The notes below the pieces were generated by a model. It saw nothing but the letters and a program-made list of their open reading frames with translations. It made no database searches and was not told the origin of the DNA. From Paenibacillus albidus (GTDB lineage: Bacteria; Bacillota; Bacilli; Paenibacillales; Paenibacillaceae): a stretch of DNA of 64,000 nucleotides. Positions 37,270-46,699 of the stretch are shown here, in pieces; position 1 is the first letter of the stretch, and every line of letters begins with the position of its first letter. Location: contig NZ_BMKR01000026.1 in the NCBI RefSeq assembly GCF_014644435.1, positions 32,947 to 96,946 on the forward strand. The letters are read 5' to 3'. A program made the translations under genes and the position numbers.

Positions 37270-37398
37270 TACATTTTTCCTCCCCGACATCCGGATTTTC
37301 TCTCTTTTCTATATTCATACTACCTGTTAGAGAAGAAAGAGGAATCGTCCAAAGGGGCGGGTAGTCCATGTACTTTTGGGCAAAAACCGCATAAAAAA

Positions 37399-37428
37399 AC
37401 ATACGAAAGAAAAATTCTCTCCGTATGT
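37399..37428 (-). terminator. Terminator of the two-component operon
   Basis: ACATACG/CGTATGT arms with further internal pairing; seven T residues follow on the minus strand, 30 bases after the response regulator stop. Confidence 0.8.
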
Positions 37429-37440
37429 CCAGCTCATCAG

Positions 37441-37464
37441 GCTTATAGGCTTATAGGCTTATAG
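37441..37464. repeat. Triplicate 8-bp tandem repeat at the response regulator stop
   Basis: GCTTATAG is repeated three times and includes the stop codon of the response regulator gene. Confidence 0.8.
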
Positions 37465-38112
37465 ATGAAGAATACCACGTTCCAGTGCCGTTGCCACCGC
37501 CTGGGATCTCGAATCTACCCCTAGCTTATTGTAGATATTGGTTAAGTGCGCTTTGACTGTCCGTTCGGAAATCCCCATATCAAAGGCAATTTCTTTACTT
37601 TTGTACCCGCGGGCCACAAACTGCAGGATCTGCTTCTCCTTGTCGGTTACAAGCTGGTTCTCCGCTTCTTTAGACTCGGACACCTCCTTGCGATCTTTGG
37701 CTGCTAGCACTTTGGTCAGAATATCGGCCTGCAAAAGCGTATCTCCCCGGATGGCCGATTCGATAGTCCGGAACAAATTGTCGCGGCTGGTATCCTTGAG
37801 CAGATAGCCTTTGGCCCCCAGTGCCAAGGCATTGACCATTAATTCGTCTTCATTATAGGTCGTTAATATAATAACGGGAATGTCGCATTGTTTGCTGCTC
37901 AATACCTCCATAGCTTCCAAGCCGCTCATAACAGGCATATTCAAATCAAGCAGAATCACATCGGGCTTAAGCTCCTCGATCAGGTGGAGCGCCACCTTTC
38001 CGTTCTCCGCTTCTCCAATGATTGCAAACCGTTCATTCGTTTCTACAATCAGCTTCAAGCCCTCACGAACCAGCAGATGATCATCAACAATCAGCACCTT
38101 CACTGTACTCAT
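37459..38112 (-). CDS. NarL/LuxR-family response regulator
   Basis: A 217-residue two-domain regulator: receiver (1-120, phospho-acceptor Asp in VILLDLNMPVMSG, Lys in LKDTSRDN) and LuxR helix-turn-helix (about 150-215, ERTVKAHLTNIYNKLGV). Its start overlaps the kinase stop by four bases (ATGA), so both proteins are made together. Confidence 0.95.
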   Translation of the reverse strand: MSTVKVLIVDDHLLVREGLKLIVETNERFAIIGEAENGKVALHLIEELKPDVILLDLNMPVMSGLEAMEVLSSKQCDIPVIILTTYNEDELMVNALALGAKGYLLKDTSRDNLFRTIESAIRGDTLLQADILTKVLAAKDRKEVSESKEAENQLVTDKEKQILQFVARGYKSKEIAFDMGISERTVKAHLTNIYNKLGVDSRSQAVATALERGILHL

Positions 38113-39326
38113 ACCTTGTCTCCTTCATTTATGGGAGCTTCCATTATAATTCGTGTGCCGCTGGGAAGGCTGGTAATTTGGAGCTGACCTCCAATCAACC
38201 GCGCACGTTCATGTAACCCCAGTATGCCATAATGGCCTGTTTGATTGCCAATCAGGCTCATATCAAAACCTTTCCCGTTATCCTTAACCTCAATCTGAAT
38301 ACGGCTGTTCCGTTCAGTTACGTTAACCCATACTTTGTCCGCCTTGGCATGTTTGGCCACATTGGTCAGGCATTCGCTTACGATCTGCAGACTGTGCTCC
38401 ATCAGCTTTCGGGACAAGCGGCTGGACAGTTGGATTTTCGAATAAACTTCAATTCCTGTCGCCTGGATAAAGCGTTGGATCTCATCGGTAAGTGCCTCAC
38501 GAAAATCCAGCTCGGAAGCAGATTTCAACCGGAGATTATCAATCGCCCGCCGCGCATCGGCCAGCGTTCTCCGCGCCTGGCTCATCGACAACTGGATAAT
38601 TTCCTGGGACCTGCGGATATTGTCCTGAGAAATGAAGGCATCTGCGGCCTCGAGCTGCATAATGAGACCGGCTACCCCTTGAGCCAGCGTATCATGGAGG
38701 TCACGGGCCATGCGCTGCCGTTCATTCGCGAGCGTCAATTCCTCCACCTTGCGGTGTGCGTCCTCCAGATCCTTCAAAAAGGTCTGTGTCCGCAGCCGGG
38801 CATGCACCTGTTGAAAAAATAGCAAAGCATATGCTATAACAATAATCAGCATTAACAGGAACAATGGAACCAGCAGCAGCATTTCAGGCATTTTCCCCAA
38901 ATATAGCTCGGCATAGAAGAACATGAACACACAGTACAAGAACACGAGCATGATTTTTCTTTTTTGATAATAGAGTCCTATACTCTGCCCGATTAATACA
39001 GGAAACAGTCCAATCAGAACAGCGGGAGAACCTTCAGGCAGCAGCAATGCGCAGGTCAGAATCAGCAAGCCTTGAACCAGGAAATACAACCATGACCGGG
39101 AACGGGTCAGACGATACGAATTCCAGTGCATCAGGATATGGAAAATATAGGTGCCTGTAAAAAACAAGCTGTTCAGCAGGAGTAGTTCGCTAAAATTCTG
39201 CAGGATCATCGTCGCTGCATATACCAATAGTATCCACAGCAGGATTGGAAACCGCGAGACAAGCATTTCGTCGGCATTTTCATATTGGGCTTTTGGTTCA
39301 GTTTGGAGTTTTTTTAGAATATTCAT
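38109..39326 (-). CDS. Sensor histidine kinase, HPK7 type
   Basis: A 405-residue kinase with five to six N-terminal helices and no large outer domain, then a HisKA_3 dimerisation region with the phospho-acceptor His in MARDLHDTLAQG and a C-terminal ATPase (VKDNGKGFD). The membrane-embedded sensor resembles envelope-stress kinases such as LiaS or DesK. Its regulator is encoded directly downstream, and the MMPL transporter gene comes next. Confidence 0.93.
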   Translation of the reverse strand: MNILKKLQTEPKAQYENADEMLVSRFPILLWILLVYAATMILQNFSELLLLNSLFFTGTYIFHILMHWNSYRLTRSRSWLYFLVQGLLILTCALLLPEGSPAVLIGLFPVLIGQSIGLYYQKRKIMLVFLYCVFMFFYAELYLGKMPEMLLLVPLFLLMLIIVIAYALLFFQQVHARLRTQTFLKDLEDAHRKVEELTLANERQRMARDLHDTLAQGVAGLIMQLEAADAFISQDNIRRSQEIIQLSMSQARRTLADARRAIDNLRLKSASELDFREALTDEIQRFIQATGIEVYSKIQLSSRLSRKLMEHSLQIVSECLTNVAKHAKADKVWVNVTERNSRIQIEVKDNGKGFDMSLIGNQTGHYGILGLHERARLIGGQLQITSLPSGTRIIMEAPINEGDKV

Positions 39327-39392
39327 GATTTCGCCCCCTGCCTCTTATTATAGATCCTTCATCCCTTATTCATATCGTACTATAAGGCATTT

Positions 39393-39521
39393 CTACTTAT
39401 ATGACTTCCGTCGAAGCACAAAACGTATCAGCCGCGTGATGAGGAAATAGCCCAGCAGCAATCCGGTAGCTGTATATACCGTCATTATAGGTATGACTTC
39501 AATTTCTTGCTTCACATTCAT
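39393..39521 (-). pseudogene. C-terminal membrane-anchor fragment of a lost surface protein
   Basis: A 42-codon frame with one hydrophobic helix followed by a basic tail (RFVLRRKSYK). The same frame continues upstream to about 39570 through a Gly/Ser/Thr/Pro linker and then a stop, which looks like the end of a wall or membrane-anchored protein. There is no ribosome site before the ATG. It could instead be a real small membrane protein. The rest of the 39327-39750 gap holds only the terminator at 39653. Confidence 0.4.
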
Positions 39522-39652
39522 CTGGAGAATTTCGGGAGCAGGTGGAGTGGTGTTCCCAGAAGAACCACCCTATGCAATCAATGGATAACTCAGGGGAACC
39601 TGCCCTTGTTCGAGCACCAGTCTTTAGTGTAACGTTTTGAAGGCAGAAAAAA

Positions 39653-39685
39653 ATCGTACATAAGGGCATGCACCTTATGTACGAT
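39653..39685 (-). terminator. Terminator of the large GH32 gene
   Basis: ATCGTACATAAGG and its complement form a 13-bp stem with a 7-base loop; seven T residues follow on the minus strand. Confidence 0.85.
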
Positions 39686-39749
39686 GGGGCAGTGATTCAA
39701 CATCAGGGTAGGCCGATTTCGTTGCCGCAGTTTCAGACTGCAGTCAAAT

Positions 39750-42700
39750 TCACGGGTTTATTCTCCACTCCTGACGTTTTTCTTCCGTTTGAAATTCCTC
39801 TAAGGTAAGCTTGGAACCATCTTCAGAGAGGGCCAGAACCCTGTTGTGATGAACAGAGAGAATGGTAACCGATCCATCCTCATTCTTGCGGACAATCCAC
39901 CGCTGATTATTGTAGCCCAGATATGAATAAAGCTGAATTTTATTCTGCTCCGTGTCCAGATCAAGCGCCTGTCCGGCGGTCGTGCGGATGGAGTAGGAGC
40001 CTGCTTCATCTCCTGTTGGCACAAACACCCATTTCTGATCCGTGGCTTCGTTGGCATTCTGCACATTAACGGCTTCACCATTCGCCAGCTTGTCTGTATA
40101 CACAGATTTCTGGAATGCAGCGTTCACCAGGCTTGAGGTCATCAAGTCCGCCGGTTCTGCCCCGGTCACATTAACATTCTGATAAGAGGCATACCCGCCA
40201 AAGACATGAAGTCCAAAATGGCCTTCTGCAAACGTACCGTCCTTCAAGTCCATTATTTTCTGTCCCCCCATATACACCATGATGTGGGGGCCTTCCGCTT
40301 GAATCTTTATTCTGTAGGTTTGATCAGGCTGGATGAAGGCCGGGAACTTCGCCAGAACCTGCCGTTCCTCGAAACGCCCATCGATTTTGTAGAACAGGCG
40401 GACAGACTTCATATTAGGGTCCAGATTCAAGTAGTAACCGCTGCGGCCGTCCTCGCTTGCACGGAACAGAAGTGAGCCTGCTCCACCGGTTTCGCCAAGT
40501 TTCATGTCGGCTTCATAAGTGAAATTGCCCGCCTTCTCTTGGGCTATATAATTTGCGTCGCTGGAGTATTTCCCGCGAATTCCATCCTTGGTGGCAATCC
40601 ATGAAGCCATGGACAAGTCCTTGGTCCACCCGCTGAGATTGGTATGAAACTCACCTCCGTAGACTTTTACCACAAAGCTGGCAGATGCCTTTCCATTCGG
40701 GGTTGATACCGTAATGACGGCCTCTCCTTCTTTTTTCGCCTGAAGGGTTGCCTGGGAAGAGCCTGCTCTGTTTATGCTCACCACTTCATCATTGCTGGAC
40801 TTCCACTTCAACGGATGAACACCATTGCCGGGTCCGTTCTCCACTGTCGCCTGCAGCATTTCGCTTTGACCTAGCTCCAATTCACGGTCACTGGTATCCA
40901 TTGCAATCCGGGTAACTAAGCCGCTGTCCGAATTCCATATCGAGCCAAGTTTATTCACTTGCAGAGAAACCACCTTCACCGTGCCGCCCCGGGTATAGAA
41001 ACTCATTGCCCTACTCGCCGGGTCAGGAAAAATGACTTCAGAGAAAACCACCTTGCCTCCATTAGCGAAAACCTCAACAGAGGATTCGTCCACCAAAATC
41101 CGCAGCTTGATCCGCTTGTTCTCCGCTGTCATTGCCGCTTCATGCCTTGTACTGAAGAGGCTGGAGAAATCCGTTACCCCGGAAGCGGACCGGTCAACGA
41201 ATAGTTGGCCTTCGCTCACCTTGTAACCCACAACCGTCTTCTGATTGGCACCCTCGCGCACGTTAAAACCAAACTCCGATACGGTACTGCCGTCCGGAAT
41301 CTCCAGTTCGGCTTCAATTTCATACGCACCTGAAACAAGGCCTTTCAGCAGGTTGGGAGAAGAAGGACTAACCCTCTTGTCAGTTGTGGAGAACAGCCTG
41401 CTGCGCAGAAGCTCCATTTCTTTAACCGGAGTCTGGGCAAGGCGGGGCCCGTCTTTGGTCAGACCCAAGGTAACCTCTCTTGGGACCGTCAGTTCTCCCT
41501 TCCAGCCTGAAGTCGGGAAAGCGAACGGATAATCCCAGTTGGACATCCACGCCAGCATCACCCTGCGCCCATCCGTCATGTCCGAGAAAGACATGGATGC
41601 ATAATACTCTTTGCCAAAATCTGTTCTCAGCACCTTTCCTGCCGGGTTATCATTCACGAATTTACCTTCAGCAGTCAGACTCCCCACAAAATATTCCGAA
41701 TCCGAACCTCCAGTTGCCGGATTCGCGCCCGTACTGATCATGAGAACCCATTTCTTCTGTGACGTCCCCTGTACAATCAGCGGGAACAAGTCCGGGCATT
41801 CCCATACGCCGCCACGAACATAATCCCCATACCCCCAATTATCGGTCAAAGTCCAGTCCAGCAGATTGGTAGAGGTGAAGAACCGGATATGATCTCCACC
41901 GGATACCACCATCACCCAGCGGTTATTCTCGTCATCACGGATCACCTTGGGATCGCGGAAGTCCCAGCCCCCCGGATCTTCACCGTTCTTGCCGGGGTTC
42001 TCGATTACAATCGGGCGGTCCTTGGCGTATTCCCACGTACGCCCCTGATCCTTGCTGTAAGCAAGACCCATCTGCTGGTTGCCATTCGGGCCATCCGGAT
42101 TATAGGACGTGTAATAGGCAATCAGCCCTTTGCCGCCTGAATCCGTGAACAAACCTGATGCATTGGTTGCATCCGCTACAGCAGCTCCGGACCAGATATG
42201 CCCGTAATCATTCCATGGAAGTGCAATCGGCAGGCGTTTCCAGTTCAGCATATCCTTGCTGACGGCATGAGCCCATGTACCTCCATCCTGATGGAAGAGA
42301 TGGTATTCCCCTTCAAAGTAGACCAGCCCGTTCGGATCACTGGCGGAACCGCGGATCGGCGTATAATGATACTGGGGACGGTAGGGTTCGGTATAGTAAC
42401 TGTCAGCATCTGTGAGATACGCATCTTGAAAGTAAGCGCTTCCTGTTTTGACAACAAATCCGGCACTTCCGGTTGAATACGCACTGTCCGACACATCGAT
42501 TGCTGCCGGAGTATACCCGTCCAGGAAGATCTGAATCCGGCTGCCCTTTGCCTTGACTTCTACATAATGCTTCGCCCCCGCTTGGCTTGGATAAGCGCGC
42601 TCAGAGCTTGCAATTGCAGTTCCGTCCGCTTTCGTCAACTTTACCCGGACCTGATCCCCTTCTTTCACAAGTGTGGCTTCATAGCCACGGACTCCATCAG

Positions 42701-43526
42701 TTGAGGAGCGGAAAGCAAGCGCTGCTACAGCATCCGAACGAAAAGATATGGTTCCTTCATATATAAAGTCAGCGGCTTGCTTGGTATAGATTCGCTGTGC
42801 TTGGCTTTGGTCCACAGACGTTCCTTGCAGGCCTCTAAGGTCCGGTTGCCACTGTCCTTTATTCACCAGCACTGCACCCAGGTTTCCTTTCAGATCGCTG
42901 ACGGTTATATTCTGGAACAAAGCCGACCCATCCCGGACATGGAGTCCAAGACGCCCTGAACGGTATGAACTGTCCTGAATATCAATCACCGGCTTATACC
43001 CATTCCCCCAATACACTTTCAGCGAGGTCCCTTCAGCTTTTACTTTGAGATGATAGATCTCCCCTTCCTTAAGAGAAACCTGACGTTCTTCGTTTAATTT
43101 GCCTGCTCCACCCGCCGCGTCTTTTAAACGGATCCTACCGGACTCGGGTACAAGTTGAAGCATATATGAATTCCATCCATCATCATTGGAACGGAAAAGC
43201 AAAGAAGTATCCGCTTTCATATCCTTGATCATGACATCAGCTTCATACACGAAATCTTCGGACACTGTTTCAGAAATTGCCATTACATTTTCCTGCGGGC
43301 CGGATGTCAGCAGGAGCCCTTCTGCAGTATCTTCCAACTTGCCATCCCCCTTTATTTCCCATCCAGTCAAATTCGTTTTCACTTTGGTTGCGTTTTCATT
43401 ATTAGAAAGACCCTTCGCCAGAGCAGCCCAGCCTGTATCAGGATTAGCGGCGTAAATGCCCGATGAAGTCATAATGATTGCCATAAGCGTCAGGATGTAC
43501 AGTCCAGCTTTAGATTTCTTATTCAT
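39750..43526 (-). CDS. Secreted multi-domain GH32 fructan hydrolase
   Basis: A 1258-residue exported enzyme. Signal peptide 1-26; two LamG/DUF1080-like sandwiches (about 50-215 and 225-375); the GH32 five-blade propeller (about 380-700) with the nucleophile in SDPNGLVYF, the transition-state motif FRDPKV and the acid/base Glu in WECPDLF; the GH32 beta-sandwich (about 710-870); a Big_2 Ig-like domain; another LamG-like sandwich (about 970-1120); and a ricin-type trefoil (about 1125-1258; QKWVF, NQRW, QEWRI repeats). The usual NDPNG reads SDPNG here, so Asn is replaced by Ser. It probably cuts levan or inulin outside the cell for the ABC importer encoded further upstream. Confidence 0.93.
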   Translation of the reverse strand: MNKKSKAGLYILTLMAIIMTSSGIYAANPDTGWAALAKGLSNNENATKVKTNLTGWEIKGDGKLEDTAEGLLLTSGPQENVMAISETVSEDFVYEADVMIKDMKADTSLLFRSNDDGWNSYMLQLVPESGRIRLKDAAGGAGKLNEERQVSLKEGEIYHLKVKAEGTSLKVYWGNGYKPVIDIQDSSYRSGRLGLHVRDGSALFQNITVSDLKGNLGAVLVNKGQWQPDLRGLQGTSVDQSQAQRIYTKQAADFIYEGTISFRSDAVAALAFRSSTDGVRGYEATLVKEGDQVRVKLTKADGTAIASSERAYPSQAGAKHYVEVKAKGSRIQIFLDGYTPAAIDVSDSAYSTGSAGFVVKTGSAYFQDAYLTDADSYYTEPYRPQYHYTPIRGSASDPNGLVYFEGEYHLFHQDGGTWAHAVSKDMLNWKRLPIALPWNDYGHIWSGAAVADATNASGLFTDSGGKGLIAYYTSYNPDGPNGNQQMGLAYSKDQGRTWEYAKDRPIVIENPGKNGEDPGGWDFRDPKVIRDDENNRWVMVVSGGDHIRFFTSTNLLDWTLTDNWGYGDYVRGGVWECPDLFPLIVQGTSQKKWVLMISTGANPATGGSDSEYFVGSLTAEGKFVNDNPAGKVLRTDFGKEYYASMSFSDMTDGRRVMLAWMSNWDYPFAFPTSGWKGELTVPREVTLGLTKDGPRLAQTPVKEMELLRSRLFSTTDKRVSPSSPNLLKGLVSGAYEIEAELEIPDGSTVSEFGFNVREGANQKTVVGYKVSEGQLFVDRSASGVTDFSSLFSTRHEAAMTAENKRIKLRILVDESSVEVFANGGKVVFSEVIFPDPASRAMSFYTRGGTVKVVSLQVNKLGSIWNSDSGLVTRIAMDTSDRELELGQSEMLQATVENGPGNGVHPLKWKSSNDEVVSINRAGSSQATLQAKKEGEAVITVSTPNGKASASFVVKVYGGEFHTNLSGWTKDLSMASWIATKDGIRGKYSSDANYIAQEKAGNFTYEADMKLGETGGAGSLLFRASEDGRSGYYLNLDPNMKSVRLFYKIDGRFEERQVLAKFPAFIQPDQTYRIKIQAEGPHIMVYMGGQKIMDLKDGTFAEGHFGLHVFGGYASYQNVNVTGAEPADLMTSSLVNAAFQKSVYTDKLANGEAVNVQNANEATDQKWVFVPTGDEAGSYSIRTTAGQALDLDTEQNKIQLYSYLGYNNQRWIVRKNEDGSVTILSVHHNRVLALSEDGSKLTLEEFQTEEKRQEWRINP

Positions 43527-43601
43527 CTTTTACCCTCCGTTTCTGCCTAAAGAACTCACATTGTTGTATAACGTGCACAACTCTCGCTCATATAGCGTGG
43601 T

Positions 43602-43737
43602 TAAGACAATGGTTGACTGTGCGATTTCGCGTGGGTCCCTCTGCGGACACGATGAGGTCCCTTCACGATCTGCGGCTGATGCGGACGGGAAATCCGTTAT
43701 TTGGGAGGATTCGTCTATTCAGCAGGACAAACGGACT
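43602..43737. repeat. Interspersed repeat, copy B (about 136 bp)
   Basis: Second copy of the repeat at 26038-26178, in the same orientation, about 75 bases upstream of the large GH32 start and so possibly inside its promoter region. Confidence 0.8.
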
Positions 43738-43790
43738 GAGATTCCGCTATTTGTCCCATCTCCCCTCATTCTAGACTCAATCGAACGTTA

Positions 43791-43870
43791 TAACGGCTCC
43801 TGAGTCCGAATTCACCAGGAAAGCACACTTTTTCGCAAAATAAGCTCTTCTCTGTCCGCTTCACTCCGCT
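43791..43870. repeat. Short GTCCG-type repeat words
   Basis: CGGCTCCTGAGTCCG and AATAAGCTCTTCTCTGTCCG match the word family seen at 25266-25470, here again next to a copy of the longer repeat and a copy of the MITE-like element. Confidence 0.45.
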
Positions 43871-43967
43871 CTTGGAGCCCAATCCTCCTGCTCCGCCTAT
43901 TTCATTTGAAGCTTCCAAGATCTCGACATTTTTGGGTATTGATAATTTCCTATACAATTAAAAAGCT

Positions 43968-43993
43968 GGCCAGTTACAGTTGCATAACTGGCC
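43968..43993. terminator. Perfect hairpin in the repeat island
   Basis: GGCCAGTTA and TAACTGGCC arms around an 8-base loop, preceded by AAAAA. Reading the minus strand this could be an intrinsic terminator, but no gene ends directly before it. Confidence 0.5.
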
Positions 43994-44017
43994 TGATGCA
44001 TATTGAATTTTATACAA

Positions 44018-44074
44018 TATATAGATTGAACTTGTGATTTTCTATTTTTCTTATTTTCAAGTTCAATCTATATA
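44018..44074. repeat. 17-bp inverted repeat, probable collapsed MITE copy
   Basis: TATATAGATTGAACTTG at 44018-44034 is exactly complementary to 44058-44074, with 23 bases between. The arm closely matches the left end of the element at 60183, so this looks like an internally deleted copy abutting or nested in the next element. Confidence 0.7.
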
Positions 44075-44284
44075 AGATGAACAAAAGAAAATAACAAAAG
44101 GCGAGAAAGAGCGAAGGGGAAGTTTGGAACTGTAGGAGCGATAGCGACCGCCTTTGTCTTCGGATTTCAACCACAGGTAGTGGTTAAATTGAGGAAATCT
44201 GAAGACAACAGCGGCCGGAAGTCCAAACATTCACCGTAGTGACTAAAAAGCTTACGTTAGCCTCTTAAGTTCATCTTTTATATA
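44069..44284. mobile_element. MITE-like element, copy 1 (about 216 bp)
   Basis: Ends in inverted repeats TATATAAGATGAAC (44069-44082) and its near-complement at 44269-44284. The interior is an inverted copy of the element at 60183-60399 and contains a 15-bp stem (44154-44168 with 44194-44208). No coding capacity. Its right end provides the last codons and the stop of the ROK fructokinase gene. Confidence 0.75.
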
Positions 44285-45165
44285 GACGCCTCATTATTCC
44301 ATGCTGCAAGTCCCAAGGCCAGAGCGCCGCATAATCCCGCCTGATGGCCAAGACCCGGTGGAACAATATACTCATCCATATGATCTAGAATAGCATTTGA
44401 ACTGACATAACCGTTCAGATTGCGGAGCACAGCCTGCCGGATCAGCGGGAACAGCTGCTGCTGCTGCATAACGCCGCCGCCCAGTATAATTTTGTGAGGA
44501 GACAGAAGTAAAATGGCACTGGTTATGGACTGGGCAATATAGAAAGCTTCCATTTCCCAAGCGATATGGTTTGCCGGCAACTCGTGGCCCTTCTTTCCCC
44601 ATCTCGCTTCAATGGCAGGACCTGCCGCCATTCCTTCGAGACAGTCCCCATGGTACGGGCACGCGCCTGCAAATTTATCTTCAGGATGGCGCCTCGGCAG
44701 CATATGTCCACCCTCAGGGTGTACAAGACCATGTATGATTTTGCCTTCCGAATACACGCCGACACCCACACCAGTGCCTACGGTATAGTACAAACAGCTG
44801 GACAATCCTTGAGCAGCACCCCACTTGGCTTCGCCATATGCTGCTGCATTAACATCGGTATCCCAGCCCAACGGGACCGGAAAGACCCGCTGTAAAGTCC
44901 CCAGCATGTCGTAATTCCCCCAACCCGGCTTAGGGGTTGTCGTAACGTAACCATAAGTCGGACTGTCCGGGCGGATATCGATCGGACCAAACGATCCAAT
45001 TCCAATGGCTTCTACCTGTTTGTCTTGAAAATATTGAATGACCTTGGGGAGCGTTAAATCCGGATGTTCGGTTGGAAAGCTGATCCGGTCCAGAATTCGC
45101 CCGCTTTCATCCCCAAGCCCGCATACGAATTTGGTTCCGCCTGCTTCAATGGCTCCTATACGCAT
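44278..45165 (-). CDS. ROK-family fructokinase
   Basis: About 295 residues. ATP motif IGAIEAGGTKFVCG at the N-terminus; the zinc-binding region HMLPRR...CPYHGDCLEGMAAGPA typical of ScrK/GmuE fructokinases. I use the ATG at 45165 (MRIGAIEAGG), eight bases after GGAGGG and four bases after the GH32 stop; the longer frame would overlap that gene. It would phosphorylate the fructose released by the GH32 enzyme encoded upstream. The terminal inverted repeat of the adjacent MITE supplies the stop, so the native C-terminus may have been altered by a residue or two. Confidence 0.92.
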   Translation of the reverse strand: MRIGAIEAGGTKFVCGLGDESGRILDRISFPTEHPDLTLPKVIQYFQDKQVEAIGIGSFGPIDIRPDSPTYGYVTTTPKPGWGNYDMLGTLQRVFPVPLGWDTDVNAAAYGEAKWGAAQGLSSCLYYTVGTGVGVGVYSEGKIIHGLVHPEGGHMLPRRHPEDKFAGACPYHGDCLEGMAAGPAIEARWGKKGHELPANHIAWEMEAFYIAQSITSAILLLSPHKIILGGGVMQQQQLFPLIRQAVLRNLNGYVSSNAILDHMDEYIVPPGLGHQAGLCGALALGLAAWNNEASI

Positions 45166-45169
45166 TCCG

Positions 45170-46666
45170 TCAGCCCTCCGATTGCCGGTTATCGCCATTT
45201 GCGGCAGGTTGATCTAATTTGTAGACCTCCAGTGAAAGGAATGGGGTCTCTTCGTTGTCTGCAAATGCAGCAAGACCCACGGATTCAGCTTTCGGGAAAA
45301 TAAGATCCGTAATGACCGCCTGGCCTCCATTGCCGAACACCTCAACCGAAGTACGGTCTACATAAACGGAAAGATCATAGATTTCGCCCGGAGCTTGCAA
45401 TTCCACCGAATGACGTCCCGCGAACCATTCATGGAAATCATGCCGTCCTGAAGCCAGCCGGTCTACATAGAGCTCTTCGGTCTTCGCATCCATTCCGATC
45501 ACAGTTTCTTCCCCCGCCCCAACTCTTACCTTGAAGCCTGCAGACATGCCACGGGCGAACTTCACAACGATCTCGTAAGCCTCAAGCTGGAGACCGGATA
45601 AGGAAGCATTGATTTCTTGCACAGTAACGTCTTTAAGTGAGAGAACCGGGATGCGGGCCGCTTCCAGTTCTTGCGCCGGCTTCTGAATAATCAGAATTTG
45701 CCCTTCTCTGGATTCGAGATACAGCTCTCTTGGAAGGGTCATCGCCCCACGGAACTCTTCTGCAGGAGTCTGGGGTGCATACATCCAGTTGCTCATCCAG
45801 CCGATAAAAAGACGTCTTCCATCTTCCTCAGGCACATCCGACCAGCTTACACCTGCGTAATTGTCCCTTCCATGATCAAGCCAGCGGACATTTTGGGAAT
45901 CCCCGTCCGGAATAAACACTTTGCCGTTGAAATCGCCGGTGAAGTACTGTGTTCTGGAACCTTCCACAAAAGCGGGGTCCGCTCCAATACTCACAAGCAT
46001 CACCCATTTGGTGTTCGAGGTGTCTCCATCCACGTTCAGCGGGAACAAGTCCGGACATTCCCACACACCGTCATGAGACCCGATGCCCTCACCGAATTCG
46101 CTGGCAAATGTCCAGTGGATCAGATCTGGGGAATGGTACAGGCATACCGTTTGACCGCAAGCGACGATCATTACCCATTCGTTAGTCTCCTGGTTCCAGA
46201 ACACCTTCGGATCACGGAAATCGATAAATGCATCATGTTCGAGCACCGGATTGCCTTCGTATTTGGTCCAGGTTCTGCCGTTGTCTTTGCTGTAGGCGAG
46301 ACTTTGACGCTGAACGGCCGGTTCCCCTTCCGGCATATCCAGATGATGGGTAAAGATGGCTACCAGCCCCGGCTTATCCGCAAAAAATCCTGTCGTATTG
46401 TTCCAGTCCACAACAGCACTTCCCGAGAAAATCATGCCGAGCTCATCCGGAAAGAGTGCGACATCCAGCTCTTCCCAGGTGATAAGGTCCTTGCTGACCG
46501 CATGGCCCCAGTGCATGGCCCCCATGGTCATTCCACCGGGATGATGCTGGAAGAACAGATGATATTCTCCTTCGAAAAAGACCATCCCGTTCGGATCGTT
46601 CATCCACTTGGCCTGGGGTGAAAAATGATAGACCCCCCGGTAATTTTGTTTTGTAATAGCTGACAT
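45170..46666 (-). CDS. Cytoplasmic GH32 fructosidase (sucrose/levan oligosaccharide hydrolase)
   Basis: A 498-residue GH32 enzyme without signal peptide. Canonical motifs WMNDPNG (about residue 22), FRDPKVF (about 155) and WECPDLF (about 205), then the C-terminal beta-sandwich. It would release fructose from sucrose or short fructans brought in by the adjacent ABC importer. There is no PTS gene nearby, so unphosphorylated substrate is more likely than sucrose 6-phosphate. It follows the binding-protein gene and precedes the fructokinase gene in one operon. Confidence 0.93.
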   Translation of the reverse strand: MSAITKQNYRGVYHFSPQAKWMNDPNGMVFFEGEYHLFFQHHPGGMTMGAMHWGHAVSKDLITWEELDVALFPDELGMIFSGSAVVDWNNTTGFFADKPGLVAIFTHHLDMPEGEPAVQRQSLAYSKDNGRTWTKYEGNPVLEHDAFIDFRDPKVFWNQETNEWVMIVACGQTVCLYHSPDLIHWTFASEFGEGIGSHDGVWECPDLFPLNVDGDTSNTKWVMLVSIGADPAFVEGSRTQYFTGDFNGKVFIPDGDSQNVRWLDHGRDNYAGVSWSDVPEEDGRRLFIGWMSNWMYAPQTPAEEFRGAMTLPRELYLESREGQILIIQKPAQELEAARIPVLSLKDVTVQEINASLSGLQLEAYEIVVKFARGMSAGFKVRVGAGEETVIGMDAKTEELYVDRLASGRHDFHEWFAGRHSVELQAPGEIYDLSVYVDRTSVEVFGNGGQAVITDLIFPKAESVGLAAFADNEETPFLSLEVYKLDQPAANGDNRQSEG

Positions 46667-46699
46667 TATCGCTCTCTCCTCTTCTCCACCGTTTATTGT

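Noticed and set aside
37441..37464. CRISPR-like repeat
   Set aside because: Only an 8-bp unit repeated three times without spacers; no CRISPR array or cas gene is seen anywhere in the window.
43527..44277. Insertion sequence with transposase between the GH32 genes
   Set aside because: The stretch contains repeats and terminal inverted repeats but no open frame resembling a transposase, so a non-autonomous element is the better reading.
45671..46621. 316-codon open frame on the plus strand
   Set aside because: Antisense shadow of the cytoplasmic GH32 gene, with no family resemblance.
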